64,000 nucleotides of DNA from Methylohalomonas sp034521715 (GCA_034521715.1 JAXHLY010000003.1:402394-466393), one strand, 5' to 3'; shown: positions 40,434-48,986, counted from the first letter of the stretch. Program-made: numbers and translations. Notes: generated by a model not told the origin, from the sequence alone.

Positions 40434-41332
40434 TGTTCCGCGCCAGTCGCCACTGCTGCCAGATGAACTTCACCAGCTTCTTTTCCATGTAACGCCTGGC
40501 GCGTTCATGGATGTGCTTCGCCGACCGGTAAGCCGCCGGGTTCTCCTTCCAGCGCCTGGCGGTGACGTGCTCCAGCGCCAGCCCCGCCGCGTGCCATTTG
40601 TCGACCGTGGCCCGGGTACTGCTGGCCGGGATGACGCCGTCGGTCGCGCATTTGTCGGTCGCCTCGGGCCGGCGGCGGGCGTCGTAGACCTCGCGCCACG
40701 GCCCGGCCGCGCGCAGCAGCTCCCCCGTTTCCTTGTCGACCCGCTCGCTCTGTGCCCTGAACAGGGAATCCCCGATCCGCCAGATGTCCGCACGGCGCTG
40801 TGGACTGTAGCCGTGGCGCACCGCGAGGTCGTTGTTGCCGGCGACCCGGCGCTGGCGGCCGCCGTCGATCACGGCCAGTCCCAGGCGTTTCCACAGTTTC
40901 GAATGATCCGGGTAGTCCGACAGGTTGCCGGCAGCGCCGACGATCAGCGCCAGGCCCAGGCTGCCGAGGCCGCGGATGTCGGCCAGTCGCGGCCAGACCG
41001 GCAGTGTCTTCGGCCAGCCGCTGCATGCGGCGCTCCTCGGCCTTGCATTCCGGCCTCGATGATGGCGCACGGGCTTCGAAGAACGGCATGGAGACGCCCG
41101 CCAGCGGCGCGGCCAGCTCATGGGTGCCGCGGCCGCAGAGGGCCTTGTACAGCCGGTCCGCCTCCTTTTTGACCTGGTCGCGGTCCAGGTTGTCGGTGGT
41201 GAAGTCTACATAGTGTCGGCACTTGGCCCGGATCTGGTTGGTCAGCGATATCTCGGCGCGCAGCAGGTCCGCACGCGTGCGGCCGTGCTCGACGAGTCCG
41301 TTGCAGGTGTCGGCCAGGGTGTGTTGCAGCAT
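40430..41332 (-). CDS. Nop/IS110-C-like protein without nuclease domain, TasA-like candidate (frameshifted)
   Basis: About 300 residues from ATG 41332. The N-terminus (MLQHTLADTCNGLVEHGRTR, then DLLRAEISLTNQIRAKCRHY) is a coiled coil. After slips near 41060 and 41015 comes LPVWPRLADIRGLGSLGLAL and IVGAAGNLSDYPDHSKLWKR, then LGLAVI, the hallmark of the IS110/IS116 C-terminal (Nop-like, RNA-binding) domain. HGYSPQRRADIWRIGDSLFR and ARRYMEKKLVKFIWQQWR follow. The DEDD RuvC-like domain of true IS110 transposases is absent, so it is not a normal transposase. TIGR-Tas proteins of phages combine a Nop domain with optional nucleases; TasA lacks one. The structured array lies immediately upstream, on the same transcript. 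Confidence 0.65.
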
Positions 41333-41369
41333 GGTGGTTCTCCTCGGTGTTGGGGGTGCCGCCAGGGCA

Positions 41370-41740
41370 ACGTGCTGATGGCCCAAGAAGGGGATCTTAT
41401 TCAGGGCCCGGCGGCGGGAAAGAACGACGCGGCGGCATGTGCCGCGTTGGCCCTGAGAAGGGCATCGCCATGCCGGCCGCCACGTCGTAAAAAGGGGTGC
41501 CGGCGGGCACGCCTCAATTGGCCCCGAGTAGGGCACTCGGCGTATGGCCCGCCGGCGGAAAGAGCGGGCCGGTCATGACCGGCCCCGGATAACAGGTGTG
41601 CGCCGGCAAAAACCCTGTGGCCCTAAGAAAGGCATCGATCGCTTGGCCGGCGCCCGGAAAAGGTTGCAGGCGGCACAAGGGCCTTGGCCTTAAGAAAGGC
41701 AGCGCGACTCCGGCCGCCCGCGGTGAAAAGTGTCATGCCG
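41370..41740 (-). repeat. Tandem array of structured units with paired variable segments (TIGR-like or bridge-RNA-like)
   Basis: On the plus strand the motif GGCCCTGAGAAGGGC or close variants starts at 41380, 41449, 41520, 41619 and 41686, with a degenerate copy at 41581; spacings are 69, 71, 61, 38 and 67. On the transcribed minus strand each unit reads edge element CCTTCTCAGGGCC, a variable 8-11 nt, a TGCCGCC-like element, a second variable stretch, a pyrimidine-rich element CTTTTCC with GCCGCCGGC, then a third variable stretch ending GATGC. Variable segments after the edge include AAGGCCCTTG, AATTGAGGCG, AACGCGGCAC and ATCAGCACGT. It fills the gap between the genes at 41733 and 41332 and has no reading frame. 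Confidence 0.6.
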
Positions 41741-42289
41741 CCTGCCGCTCGGCGTTCTGGTACAGCTTCTGCAGCTGGTCCTCGCTGAGCGCGTTGCCGA
41801 CCTTGCGCCGGCCGGCCTGCTTCGCGACCAGGCCGTAGAATATGCCGGTGGCGACCCGCGTGCGGCCGGCCTTGATCTCGTGTTCGCTGTGGCGGCCGAC
41901 CTCGACGCCGGTGGCGTCGCCCAGCCGCTTGCCGTTCGGCAGCCGGCCAGTCCGCGATCAGCCGTAGGCCGTGATTGACCATCCGTGCCGCGACGCGCTT
42001 GCGGTCGGTAGCGCGTTGCTCGAAGGTCCGGCGGTCGGCGCCGGCCGGTCCGGTGCCGCCGGTCAGGGTGCGGCGTGTAGCCGCCCGGTTGCCGCGAATG
42101 GCACCGTGCACCGTTTCGGCAACACGCCTGTGCGAATATCATCCTCACCGACTATTAAGCGTAACAGGTCCGGGTCGCGCTTCGGCTTTCTTGTACAGCC
42201 AGTCGCAGGCCTTGTCGGCATGCGTTGCCGTTGCGCTCCAGGGCCATCAGCGCCCAGCCGTTGCGGGTCATATTCGGTTTTTTCGTCAT
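41733..42289 (-). CDS. Unknown phage protein upstream of the array (frameshifted)
   Basis: About 185 residues; AAGGAG precedes ATG 42289 by 6 bases. It begins MTKKPNMTRNGWALMALERN, then after slips DKACDWLYKKAEARPG, VAETVHGAIRGNRAATRRTL, VAARMVNHGLRLIADW and KAGRTRVATGIFYGLVAKQA, ending LYQNAERQAA at 41733. Basic and helical, likely nucleic-acid binding. Its 3' end runs straight into the repeat array, so protein, array and Nop-like gene appear to be one transcription unit. Confidence 0.5.
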
Positions 42290-42421
42290 GGTAATCTCCT
42301 TAAAAGTCCCAACCGTTGGTTGCTATTATCGAGTATAGATACTTCTGCAGCTGTTATGCGTACCCCTCTCGTGACACAAAATTATTTAATTTCATGTCAT
42401 AAAAGTTGATGCCGGCAATCA
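42290..42421. other. AT-rich intergenic segment next to the recombinase gene
   Basis: About 130 bases, clearly more AT-rich than its surroundings. It holds the ribosome binding site of the gene at 42289. It lies between the serine recombinase stop and the divergent-function tail/array side, which is where attP of a serine-recombinase phage is commonly found. No exact core can be identified without the attB sequence. Confidence 0.4.
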
Positions 42422-44054
42422 TCACACCGACCGCAACACATCACGGCTACGATCATGAAAATTCATTATAGAAATCCGCTGCCTACAGCCCGAAAGCGGG
42501 CCCCCGCTACCATCATTATAGGCATCGCCTCCCGATGCGAGCAGCAGTGATGCGCTGTTGACGGTCAGTTCGGCGTAGATGGCGCCGTTTTCGATGACGA
42601 TTTCCCCTTCGCCGATCAGGTTCCTGATGATGCCGCGGGCGCGGTCCGGGTCGCGTTCGAGGTTGGCCTCGAATTCGCGGCTGTATTCGTGAATGCGGCG
42701 GTCGATGTCGGGCAGGATGTCAGGCAGGCGGGTGAGGCGGTGCCGCTGCAGTTCACGTTCGAGGTTGCGCTTGCGGGTCTCGGTCGCGGACAGGCGTTCG
42801 CGCAGTGACGGTGACCAGTCGCCGTCCTGGCTGACGGCGTCGACCAGGTTATCGATCTCACGGCGGCAGGTGTCGATCTCGTGCCGGAGCCGGGCGGCGG
42901 TGTCGTCGTTGCGCCGGGCCTTGATGGCGGCGCGGATCTTGCCGCGCAGTTTCTTGATAGCGGCGGGGCTGAAGGCGCCGGTGCGGATGGCGGCGATCAG
43001 TTTGCGGTCCATGAGGTGGCGCGGGATACGGAAGGCGGCGTCGCAGGTGCCGCGGTTCTGGTGGTTGGTGCAGCCGTAGCTGCGGGCGTCGGTACCGGCG
43101 ATCAGGCCGCGGCATTCCGGGCAGCGGAACAGGCCGCTGAACAGGCGGCGCACCGGGCGCCCGGATTTTCCCTGGCGATTGCCGGCGGCCTGCTGCCGGC
43201 GTTTGACGGCATCCCAGGTGTCGGCCGGTATGATGCGCAGTTCCGGCACCTGACGGCGCAGCCATTCCTGCGGCGGCCGGTCGACGCGCCGGCGACGGCC
43301 GGTGGCGGGGTTTTTCTCCCAGCGGCTGCGGTTCCATGTCGGTGGCGTTGTAGAGTTCGTTGTTGAGGATGCCGGTGCCGCGGCCTGGGTTGCCGTAGAT
43401 GGCGCTGACGGTCCAGGTGCCGCCGCGCGGGGCCGGTATGCCGTCGGCATTGAGTCCGGCGACGATACTTTTATATGGTGCGCCGCCGGCGAATTCGTCG
43501 AAGATCCGCCGGACGATGGCGGCCTGTTTCGTGTCGATGCGCAGCTGGTGGCCTCTCTTGACCTTGATGGTTCTGTAGCCGTAACTGATGCCGCCGGCGA
43601 ACAGGCCGCGCTCGAACTGGCCGGCCAGGCCGCGGTGGGTCTTCTCGCGCAGGTCGTCGATGTAGACGGCATTGATAATGCCGCGCATGCCGCGGGTGAT
43701 GATGCGGGTCTTGCTGGTTGAGTCGTAGCCGTCGGAATAGCCGACGAGGCGGATGCCGGCGTATTCGAGCTGCTCGACGATGCGTTCCTGTTCGCCCAGG
43801 TTGCGGGCCAGGCGGTCCAGTCCTTCGAGTATCAGGATCTGATAATCACCGGCTATGGCGCCGGCGAGCATGGCCTTGCCGCCGTTACGCAGGGCAACCG
43901 GCATCGAGCCCGATAGTTCCTTGTCGCTGTAGATCGGGCCAAGATTCCAGCCTTCCTGTTCGATGCGCCTGCGTGCCTGGTATATCTGATCGTCGAGCGA
44001 GGTTTCTTTCTGGCGCTCGGTGGAGAAGCGCGCGTAGATGGCGGCGGTGGTCAT
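42422..44054 (-). CDS. Large serine recombinase, phage integrase (one frameshift)
   Basis: About 540 residues. The catalytic domain starts MTTAAIYARFSTERQKETSL with the nucleophile Ser11 in YARFS, then QILILEGLDRLARNLGEQER. The recombinase domain covers KTHRGLAGQFERGLFAGGIS and VRRIFDEFAGGAPYKSIVAG. A slip near 43335 joins to the zinc-ribbon FRCPECRGLIAGTDARSYGC with CTNHQNRGTC, followed by a long coiled coil (RHEIDTCRREIDNLVDAVSQ). This is the architecture of phage large serine integrases. Its start overlaps the upstream zinc-ribbon gene (ATGA). Confidence 0.9.
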
Positions 44055-44203
44055 CTTCGATAGTCCCCGAAGTCATTGTCATATTCGTCATCTTCGATGC
44101 ACCATGCACATTTTTCACATCGGTGCTTTTGATCGTCGCCAATGACTATCCTAAACCGACCGCAATTAGGGCAGCCGTTCGTTCGGGTTTTCATAGTCGC
44201 CAT
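44051..44203 (-). CDS. Small zinc-ribbon protein, 50 residues
   Basis: Not recognised as a named family. The chain includes TRTNGCPNCGRFRIVIGDDQ followed by KHRCEKCAWCIEDDEYD: two CxxC pairs (C-P-N-C and C-E-K-C) forming a zinc ribbon, then an acidic tail. ATG 44203 or ATG 44194 may start it. It overlaps the gene upstream and ends in an ATGA overlap with the recombinase, so it could be a translationally coupled partner of the integrase. Confidence 0.65.
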   Translation of the reverse strand: MATMKTRTNGCPNCGRFRIVIGDDQKHRCEKCAWCIEDDEYDNDFGDYRR

Positions 44204-44276
44204 ACTTGGCACGCTGCGTGTTCAGCCAGATTTCTTCTTGTCGCTGATATTCAGTAATGTCATCAGACAAACTCAT
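44166..44276 (-). CDS. Small phage protein, 36 residues
   Basis: MSLSDDITEYQRQEEIWLNT followed by QRAKYGDYENPNERLP. Starts in an ATGA overlap with the gene at 44474. Short but embedded in a chain of overlapping genes. Function unknown. Confidence 0.5.
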   Translation of the reverse strand: MSLSDDITEYQRQEEIWLNTQRAKYGDYENPNERLP

Positions 44277-44474
44277 CGCAGGTTCTCCGGGATCCCGAGC
44301 TGCAGTGCCAGTGCGCGGCATTTGTCCGCGTCGGGCAGCGGCCGCTGACCCTCGGCGCAGTCGAACAGATAGCGCTTCGACCTTTGCGCGGCGGTTCAGC
44401 TGATCGGCACTATGCCACCAGATCAGCCAGCGCGCACGCAGGCGGCGGAGTTTGCAGCGAAGGTTATCGAACAT
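44273..44474 (-). CDS. Small basic phage protein (one frameshift)
   Basis: MFDNLRCKLRRLRARWLIWW, HSADQLNRRAK, then after a slip near 44370 KRYLFDCAEGQRPLPDADKC and RALALQLGIPENLR. About 67 residues; the amphipathic N-terminus could contact membrane or nucleic acid. Unrecognised. Confidence 0.5.
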
Positions 44475-44499
44475 GCGAGCTCCCGTTCAGACGATCTGA

Positions 44500-44931
44500 T
44501 TATTGGTCGGATGCGTTGCCGGTTTCAAGGTTCTTTAATATATCGTTATGCGCGAATACATCGAAAAAGCCCAGGGCGCCACGGCAAGGAATGTATTCAT
44601 ACCTGATCGCATCCCGCAGCACGAATCCGTAAGGCCCGGCAAACCATGAGCTGTCACAGGACGTAACGCAATCAACCAGTGTGGCGGCGCCGACAATCCC
44701 GCCGAAGGTGCGCTGCTGTTCAAAGTACATTTCGATGACCGTGAGTATGGGCAGGCCCGTCTGCCCAGCAATCATTTCCAGTACGCCTTCGATATCTTCG
44801 GTTTCTTCTTTTTTGCCGGCATGTATCAGTATTCGGCCGCGATAGCGCGTCGGCCATGTGCGGTTTTCTACCGGCTTCCAGCCATTTACGATGGCGAACG
44901 CCCAGGGTTGTCGGATTGATAACGCTTTCAT
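44500..44931 (-). CDS. ASCH-domain protein
   Basis: From ATG 44931, MKALSIRQPWAFAIVNGWKP then VENRTWPTRYRGRILIHAGK: the ASCH fold (PUA-like) with the conserved SIRQPWA and R-G-x-x-L-I-H-A motifs, about 143 residues. ASCH proteins bind RNA or modified nucleosides, and some are nucleases or deaminase-like. Overlaps the stop of the DUF5131 gene, suggesting functional pairing. Confidence 0.8.
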   Translation of the reverse strand: MKALSIRQPWAFAIVNGWKPVENRTWPTRYRGRILIHAGKKEETEDIEGVLEMIAGQTGLPILTVIEMYFEQQRTFGGIVGAATLVDCVTSCDSSWFAGPYGFVLRDAIRYEYIPCRGALGFFDVFAHNDILKNLETGNASDQ

Positions 44932-46038
44932 GTTAGCGGCTCCGGATACTGATCCCACGTCCGGCCGTCGAGCGTGCGGCCGGCGCGTTTTTTGCCGACG
45001 CGCACCAAGTTAGCGTCGTCGTCACGGTCGCGGTGGAAGCCGGAGTAAACGTCGCCGGCAAAGGAGACGGTGCATGGCTTGATGTTGGACGATAGGCTTT
45101 CGTGCTGTTCCGCTGGCGCCCACTCACCCCACTGCTTAAAGAAAAATGGAACTCCAGCCGCGACACACTGATCGCGCAGTGACCGCACCCAGGCCGGGTG
45201 CATCGGCCGTACCTGCGGGCCCGATTCGCCGCCGGTGATTACCCAGTCGATAGTTGCGGTGAACGTTATTTGCGCCAACGCGCACAGGACAATAAAGGGC
45301 GTCGATCGTTATTGCTGGGCGACCATTTATAAATTTAGGGCCAGGCTGTGCAAGCGATGTCAGGTCTACAGGCCCGAGCAGCGGTTCAACCGACAGGAAC
45401 CGCACCGCCGCCGGTGTCTGCAGCAGCAGCGGGATGCGTTCGTCGGCGGTTGGTTGGTCTTCGACGCTGACGCCGAGCCAGACGTTTGGCGGCGGCCAAG
45501 ACGATGACACAGATGGTAAAAGACGCTCTCTGTCCCATACGGGCATCCCCTGTGAAATAAAAACTTCATCGGCATGGTCACAGGCAATGTCCTGCGTAAG
45601 AATTTCAACTCCAGATTCAGGGTGTAATGGCTGTTGGATGTTGATCCAATCCATAAACTCTTTCATTCTTTGTGGACGCTTCGTCAGCACTTGAAATGTG
45701 TGATCGCATGCGCAGCCCATGACGCCAAACACGGCTGCTATAAAAGTGAACGGCACGTCTTCGTGAAAGAGATCGGACATGCTGTTCACGAATACACGCC
45801 GCGGCTTGCGCCAGCGCAGCGGCTGGTCGAGTGCTTCTGGAACCAGGCGGACCTTGCCTGTCCATACCGGGCCGCCTTTTGTCAGTTTTGTCAGGCCCTC
45901 ATACGGTTGTCCTTTGCCAGAAAATCTGTGTGCTTGTTTCATGGCGTAGCATGAACGACAGCCGGATGACACAATCGAACACCCGCGGATCGGATTCCAC
46001 GTTGCGTCGGTCCATTCGATGCCGGATTTGTCACCCAT
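44928..46038 (-). CDS. Phage Gp37/Gp68-family (DUF5131) protein (one frameshift)
   Basis: About 370 residues from ATG 46038. MGDKSGIEWTDATWNPIRGC then SIVSSGCRSCYAMKQAHRFS supplies the conserved Cys set (GCxxxSxGCxxCYA) of this family; RRVFVNSMSDLFHEDVPF, HTFQVLTKRPQRMKEF, VWLGVSVEDQPTADERIPLL and RFLSVEPLLGPVDL are all characteristic. A slip near 45255 leads to WVITGGESGPQVRPMHPAWV and PFFFKQWGEWAP. The cysteines suggest an Fe-S enzyme; the reaction is unknown. Confidence 0.85.
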
Positions 46039-46288
46039 TGCCTTCCTCGTTAATCTCGTAATGCTTGTCCAGTTCATGCAGGGCCTTGCGTAACACGTCA
46101 CGCAAATCCCTTTTACCCCAAAACGTAATCGCACTAGAATCATCATCACCTGGCCGATGGATAAAGGGGCCGCTTTTATTGACGGGATTCCCCTCGCTGT
46201 CATATTCAACGGTTACAGGCAGCTCTAAGTGGAAACGCAGTCCGGTGAAGTTGTGCTCGTCAATCTTCTTACTTAATAATTTCCACAC
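46031..46288 (-). CDS. Small phage protein, 85 residues
   Basis: MWKLLSKKIDEHNFTGLRFH and LELPVTVEYDSEGNPVNKSG, intact frame, overlapping the DUF5131 start by 8 bases. Not recognised. Confidence 0.55.
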   Translation of the reverse strand: MWKLLSKKIDEHNFTGLRFHLELPVTVEYDSEGNPVNKSGPFIHRPGDDDSSAITFWGKRDLRDVLRKALHELDKHYEINEEGNG

Positions 46289-46340
46289 GGTTTGTCATCT
46301 CTTCTGCGTATATATTTACTCACATCTTATCTTCTCCAAT

Positions 46341-47082
46341 TTATTGAGCCCCGCCACCAAGCAGCAGCTCGATGAACATGTGTTTTTCTACCTTGCGCAG
46401 ATCGATCCGCTCGGGGTTATTACGAATGAATTCGCGCACATCGTCGCGCCGTATCCAGAACATGTCGCCGCCCTGCAATTCAGTGCGTGCAGTGCCGCGA
46501 TGTTCAGCAGGCAGCATGTCGAGATGTATCCATCTTGTGACCGATTTACTGTCGAGGCCGAGTATTCGCGCCAATTGTGTTGCAGTGAATCTGTCCGGGT
46601 CGCGTACATTCAGATGCAGGCGCTTGCGGCGTACATTGATCGCGGTCTCGCTGCGGGTATAGCCGTGAGATTTGAAAATGCGCTGTATTACGGACAACGT
46701 TTTGTGCGAGTGCTGGCCGAGCAGTTCGTCCTCTGCTTCCGACCACGGCGGCTCAGACAACCGTGGCGACACGAAGCCGAGGTCGCGTGCGCGTTTCGAT
46801 ATCCACCAGCGCGGATAGCCCCACTTTTTCGCGAATGCGTATATGCAGCCCTTTTCTGGTCTTGATTGATAGAGCTCACGGATCGCGTCGTCCAGCATCG
46901 GAGTTGACTTGTGGCGTTGATAGCCATCACGCGGTGTTCTGGACTTTAATTTCATTTGATACGCGTGCTGCTGTATTGCGCCGTCGCTGCCGGCCCGGTA
47001 AAAGTTCGCGGCACGCAGGGATCCCGGCCTGCGGAAAGTGTTCGCGCAGTATCTGTTCCTCGATGGTGGTCCAGTGTTTCAT
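46341..47082 (-). CDS. Myb/SANT-like and HTH DNA-binding phage protein (one frameshift)
   Basis: ATG 47082 opens MKHWTTIEEQILREHFPQAG, a SANT/Myb-like helix set. A slip near 47003 joins SDGAIQQHAYQMKLKSRTPR to the long frame, which continues with KWGYPRWWISKRARDLGFVS, a second Myb-like unit PPWSEAEDELLGQHSHKTLS, and DRFTATQLARILGLDSKSVT, a helix-turn-helix. About 246 residues with three DNA-binding-like modules in tandem. Probably a phage regulator. Overlaps the upstream stop (ATGA). Confidence 0.6.
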
Positions 47083-47219
47083 GGTTCCGACTGATCCTGG
47101 TCGTCGTGCTGTTCCGCCAGCCAGTCGTCGACGATGTGTTCGGCGACGAGGTCGAGCAGTTCGTCGAGCGCGGCCGGGTCGAGCTCGATGGCGGTGGCGG
47201 TGTCGCCGGCGGCGCGCAT
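47079..47219 (-). CDS. Small acidic phage protein, 46 residues
   Basis: MRAAGDTATAIELDPAALDE then LLDLVAEHIVDDWLAEQHDD. The helical, acidic pattern is common among small phage early proteins. ATGA overlap with the following gene. Function unknown. Confidence 0.55.
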   Translation of the reverse strand: MRAAGDTATAIELDPAALDELLDLVAEHIVDDWLAEQHDDQDQSEP

Positions 47220-47220
47220 G

Positions 47221-47502
47221 TCAGCCCGGGCCTCCGGGCGCGGTTTCCGGGGAAACCGGCGGCGGGTCGGTACCGGCGAGCGGTTGCCGGTAATCCGGCC
47301 GGCAGCGGAATATCTGGCCGCGGACGATGAAGCCGCGGATCTGCGGGTCGGTGCAGCTGCCGGCGATGCGGTTGAGGGTGATCTGTTCGCTGATATAGCC
47401 GGCATAGGCGGCGCCGATGAGGCCGGCGAACACGGCCAGGGCGACGGTCAGCAGCACGGCGTTGCGCGTGCGGCGGCGCTGGTAGCGGGTCGGGTTATTC
47501 AC
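47221..47502 (-). CDS. Small single-span membrane protein
   Basis: GTG 47502 begins NNPTRYQRRRTRNAVLLTVA, a basic N-terminus followed by one membrane helix (VLLTVALAVFAGLIGAAYAG), then an outside segment with two cysteines. 93 residues. The last codons contain a dispersed-palindrome copy (read as PVSPETA). It overlaps the stop of another membrane protein upstream, as in spanin-like pairs, but no lipobox is present. Confidence 0.55.
   Translation of the reverse strand: MNNPTRYQRRRTRNAVLLTVALAVFAGLIGAAYAGYISEQITLNRIAGSCTDPQIRGFIVRGQIFRCRPDYRQPLAGTDPPPVSPETAPGGPG
47242..47257. promoter_or_regulatory. parS/NBS-like palindrome (site 9)
   Basis: GGTTTCCGGGGAAACC within the 3' end of the small membrane protein gene. 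Confidence 0.55.
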
Positions 47503-47687
47503 GCCCGTCGGCCTCGGTGAGGCGGCCGCGGTAGAACTGCTGGCGTTCGGTTGCCTGGTCGAGCGCGTGTTCGGCTTCCGCTGCCTTGTTGTCGACGGCG
47601 CGGTTGCCGCCGGTGGAGTACCAGGCCCCAGACCAGCAGGCAGAGCAGTATGCCGAGCATCCAGATCGTGTTACGCAGCCGGTTCAC
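47495..47687 (-). CDS. Small membrane protein with coiled-coil tail (one frameshift)
   Basis: GTG 47687 begins NRLRNTIWMLGILLCLLVWG (membrane helix). After a slip near 47630 the frame reads STGGNRAVDNKAAEAEHALD and QATERQQFYRGRLTEADGRE. About 63 residues: one span plus a helical tail, the form of an inner-membrane spanin or holin-associated protein. Overlaps genes on both sides. Confidence 0.55.
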
Positions 47688-47752
47688 AGCAGCACCATGG
47701 CGATGATGAGCAGCAGGCCGGCTGCGAGGTCGATGATGCCGGCGGACGTCAT
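47684..47752 (-). CDS. 22-residue transmembrane microprotein
   Basis: ATG 47752 to TGA 47684 encodes MTSAGIIDLAAGLLLIIAMV plus two Leu, almost entirely one hydrophobic helix. It overlaps the upstream stop by ATGA and the downstream GTG start by GTGA, which fits the tight coupling of the whole operon. Could be a tiny holin-like or regulatory peptide. Existence is inferred from the two exact overlaps. Confidence 0.5.
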   Translation of the reverse strand: MTSAGIIDLAAGLLLIIAMVLL

Positions 47753-47994
47753 GACCGGCAGACTCCGTCGCTTTCGTTCAGCGCCTGGCTGAGGAAGTCT
47801 ATCTGTGCCGCACGCGGCAGTTCGTCCCACAGGCGAACGGCCTGATGCTCACTGCCGCCGAGCGGGCCGGTCATGTGGCAGATGTTGCAGACGACCTGGG
47901 AGCCGCGGTTGACACTGCTGAGCGGGCAGCGCGATGGCTGCGGCTTAATGTCCGTGCCGGGGGTTGCGTCGCAGCGGTTCGGGCAGGGTTTCAC
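47749..47994 (-). CDS. Lar-like (restriction-alleviation-type) zinc protein
   Basis: GTG 47994 with GGAGGA 7 bases upstream. VKPCPNRCDATPGTDIKPQP and SQVVCNICHMTGPLGGSEHQ with AVRLWDELPR match the small phage zinc proteins related to Lar (CPxC, CxxC, and E-A-x-x-x-W). 81 residues. Lar modulates host restriction; equivalence here is by similarity of layout only. Confidence 0.6.
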   Translation of the reverse strand: MKPCPNRCDATPGTDIKPQPSRCPLSSVNRGSQVVCNICHMTGPLGGSEHQAVRLWDELPRAAQIDFLSQALNESDGVCRS

Positions 47995-48295
47995 TTGTCT
48001 TCCTCCTGGTTGGCCAGCAGGAGGCCCAGTCGGCAGCTTTTTAATTAGTAGGCAGTCCTGACAGATGATCAGGCGGGTGTTGAATTCCGGGTTCTTGTCA
48101 GCTAAACGAACCGCGACATGGTTTGATGGCGCGAGTGCTTCGGCGATGGTTGCCGAGCCTGTCATCATAGTCAGGCCCTGCAGTTCCCTGATGCTCTTCG
48201 CGTCGATGAGTTGCCGGGCTGACGTCGACGACGTAAAACTGAAGGCCGAGTCTTTCCCCGCAGCTATCACATGGCCTGAGTTCTTCGGGATTCAT
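47995..48295 (-). CDS. Small zinc-finger-like phage protein (frameshifted)
   Basis: ATG 48295 begins MNPEELRPCDSCGERLGLQF; after a slip near 48225 it continues RQLIDAKSIRELQGLTMMTG and NTRLIICQDCLLIKKL. CxxC at both ends suggests metal binding. The exact C-terminus is unclear because the frame merges with the Lar-like gene. Confidence 0.45.
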
Positions 48296-48526
48296 TGCCC
48301 GGCCTCCTGCTGTTCGCGCCAGTTCTGCATGTGGCGGGCGATGCGGCGGGCATCGTCGATCTTGTCGTGTTCGTGGTGGCCGGTTTCATCGGCGGTCGCG
48401 GCCCACTCCCATGACGATGGCGGCGGCGAGAGGGTCTTTCGCGCGCAGCACGAATACGGGTTCGTCGGCGGCGGCCTTGTTCAGGCAGCTGCCCGGGTTG
48501 TTGATGGCTTCTGATTTGGTGGTCAT
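48292..48526 (-). CDS. Small phage protein (one frameshift)
   Basis: MTTKSEAINNPGSCLNKAAA, DEPVFVLRAKDPLAAAIVM; an extra G near 48414 breaks the frame, which otherwise continues EWAATADETGHHEHDKIDDA and RRIARHMQNWREQQEAGQ. About 77 residues. Ends with an ATGA overlap. Unknown function. Confidence 0.55.
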
Positions 48527-48986
48527 GACGGGTTGTCCTCGAAAAACAGGTTATGGGCGCCCATTGCTGGACGGCTGTGCGGGTCGGTGATGATCTGCTG
48601 GTCCAGGCAGAGCGGGATCAGCCAGTGCAGGTTCGGGATCACGGCGTGCTCCCAAAGCAGCGGGACGGCGACGATCTGCGGTTCCTCGTCGGTGACGTCC
48701 GCGGCGTCGTAGATCAGGTCGTCGAAGGTGCGGAAGACGTTGATAATGATGTCCGCGCCGCAGTGCATGTCGACGATGTGCTGCCAGCCGTTGATGGCGA
48801 GGCTGGTTTCCTCGCGGCATTGGCGGTTCATCGGCGTCGGCCGGCAGTTCGTTTGACTCGACGCGGCCGCCGATGCCGTTCAGCAGGCCGGCCTGCCGGT
48901 CGGGGCGGCGCTTGCTTCAGCAGCAGGACGTGGCGGTGGTCGAGTGAGAAGGCGAAGCCGAGGCAGTAGACGGTGCGGAATTTCAT
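48523..48986 (-). CDS. NUDIX hydrolase (frameshifted)
   Basis: ATG 48986: MKFRTVYCLGFAFSLDHRHV then LLLK; slips near 48910 and 48835 interrupt the NUDIX box, which reads LLNGIGGRVESNELPADA followed by CREETSLAI (G-x5-E-x7-RE-x-x-EE pattern with the arginine obscured by the frame break). C-terminal VPLLWEHAVIPNLHWLIPLC follows. About 150 residues. It hydrolyses nucleoside-diphosphate-linked substrates; a nucleotide-pool or NAD-related role in infection is an inference. Confidence 0.65.

Noticed and set aside
40430..41332. Complete IS110 insertion sequence
   Set aside because: The N-terminal DEDD nuclease domain and IS ends are missing, and the gene is embedded in a phage operon with overlapping neighbours.
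41370..41740. CRISPR array
   Set aside because: Units are not separated by uniform 30-40 bp spacers, the conserved parts are imperfect and alternate between two elements, and no cas gene is near.
41370..41740. Series of rho-independent terminators
   Set aside because: The hairpin-like parts are not followed by T tracts in either direction and the conserved blocks are not simple inverted repeats.
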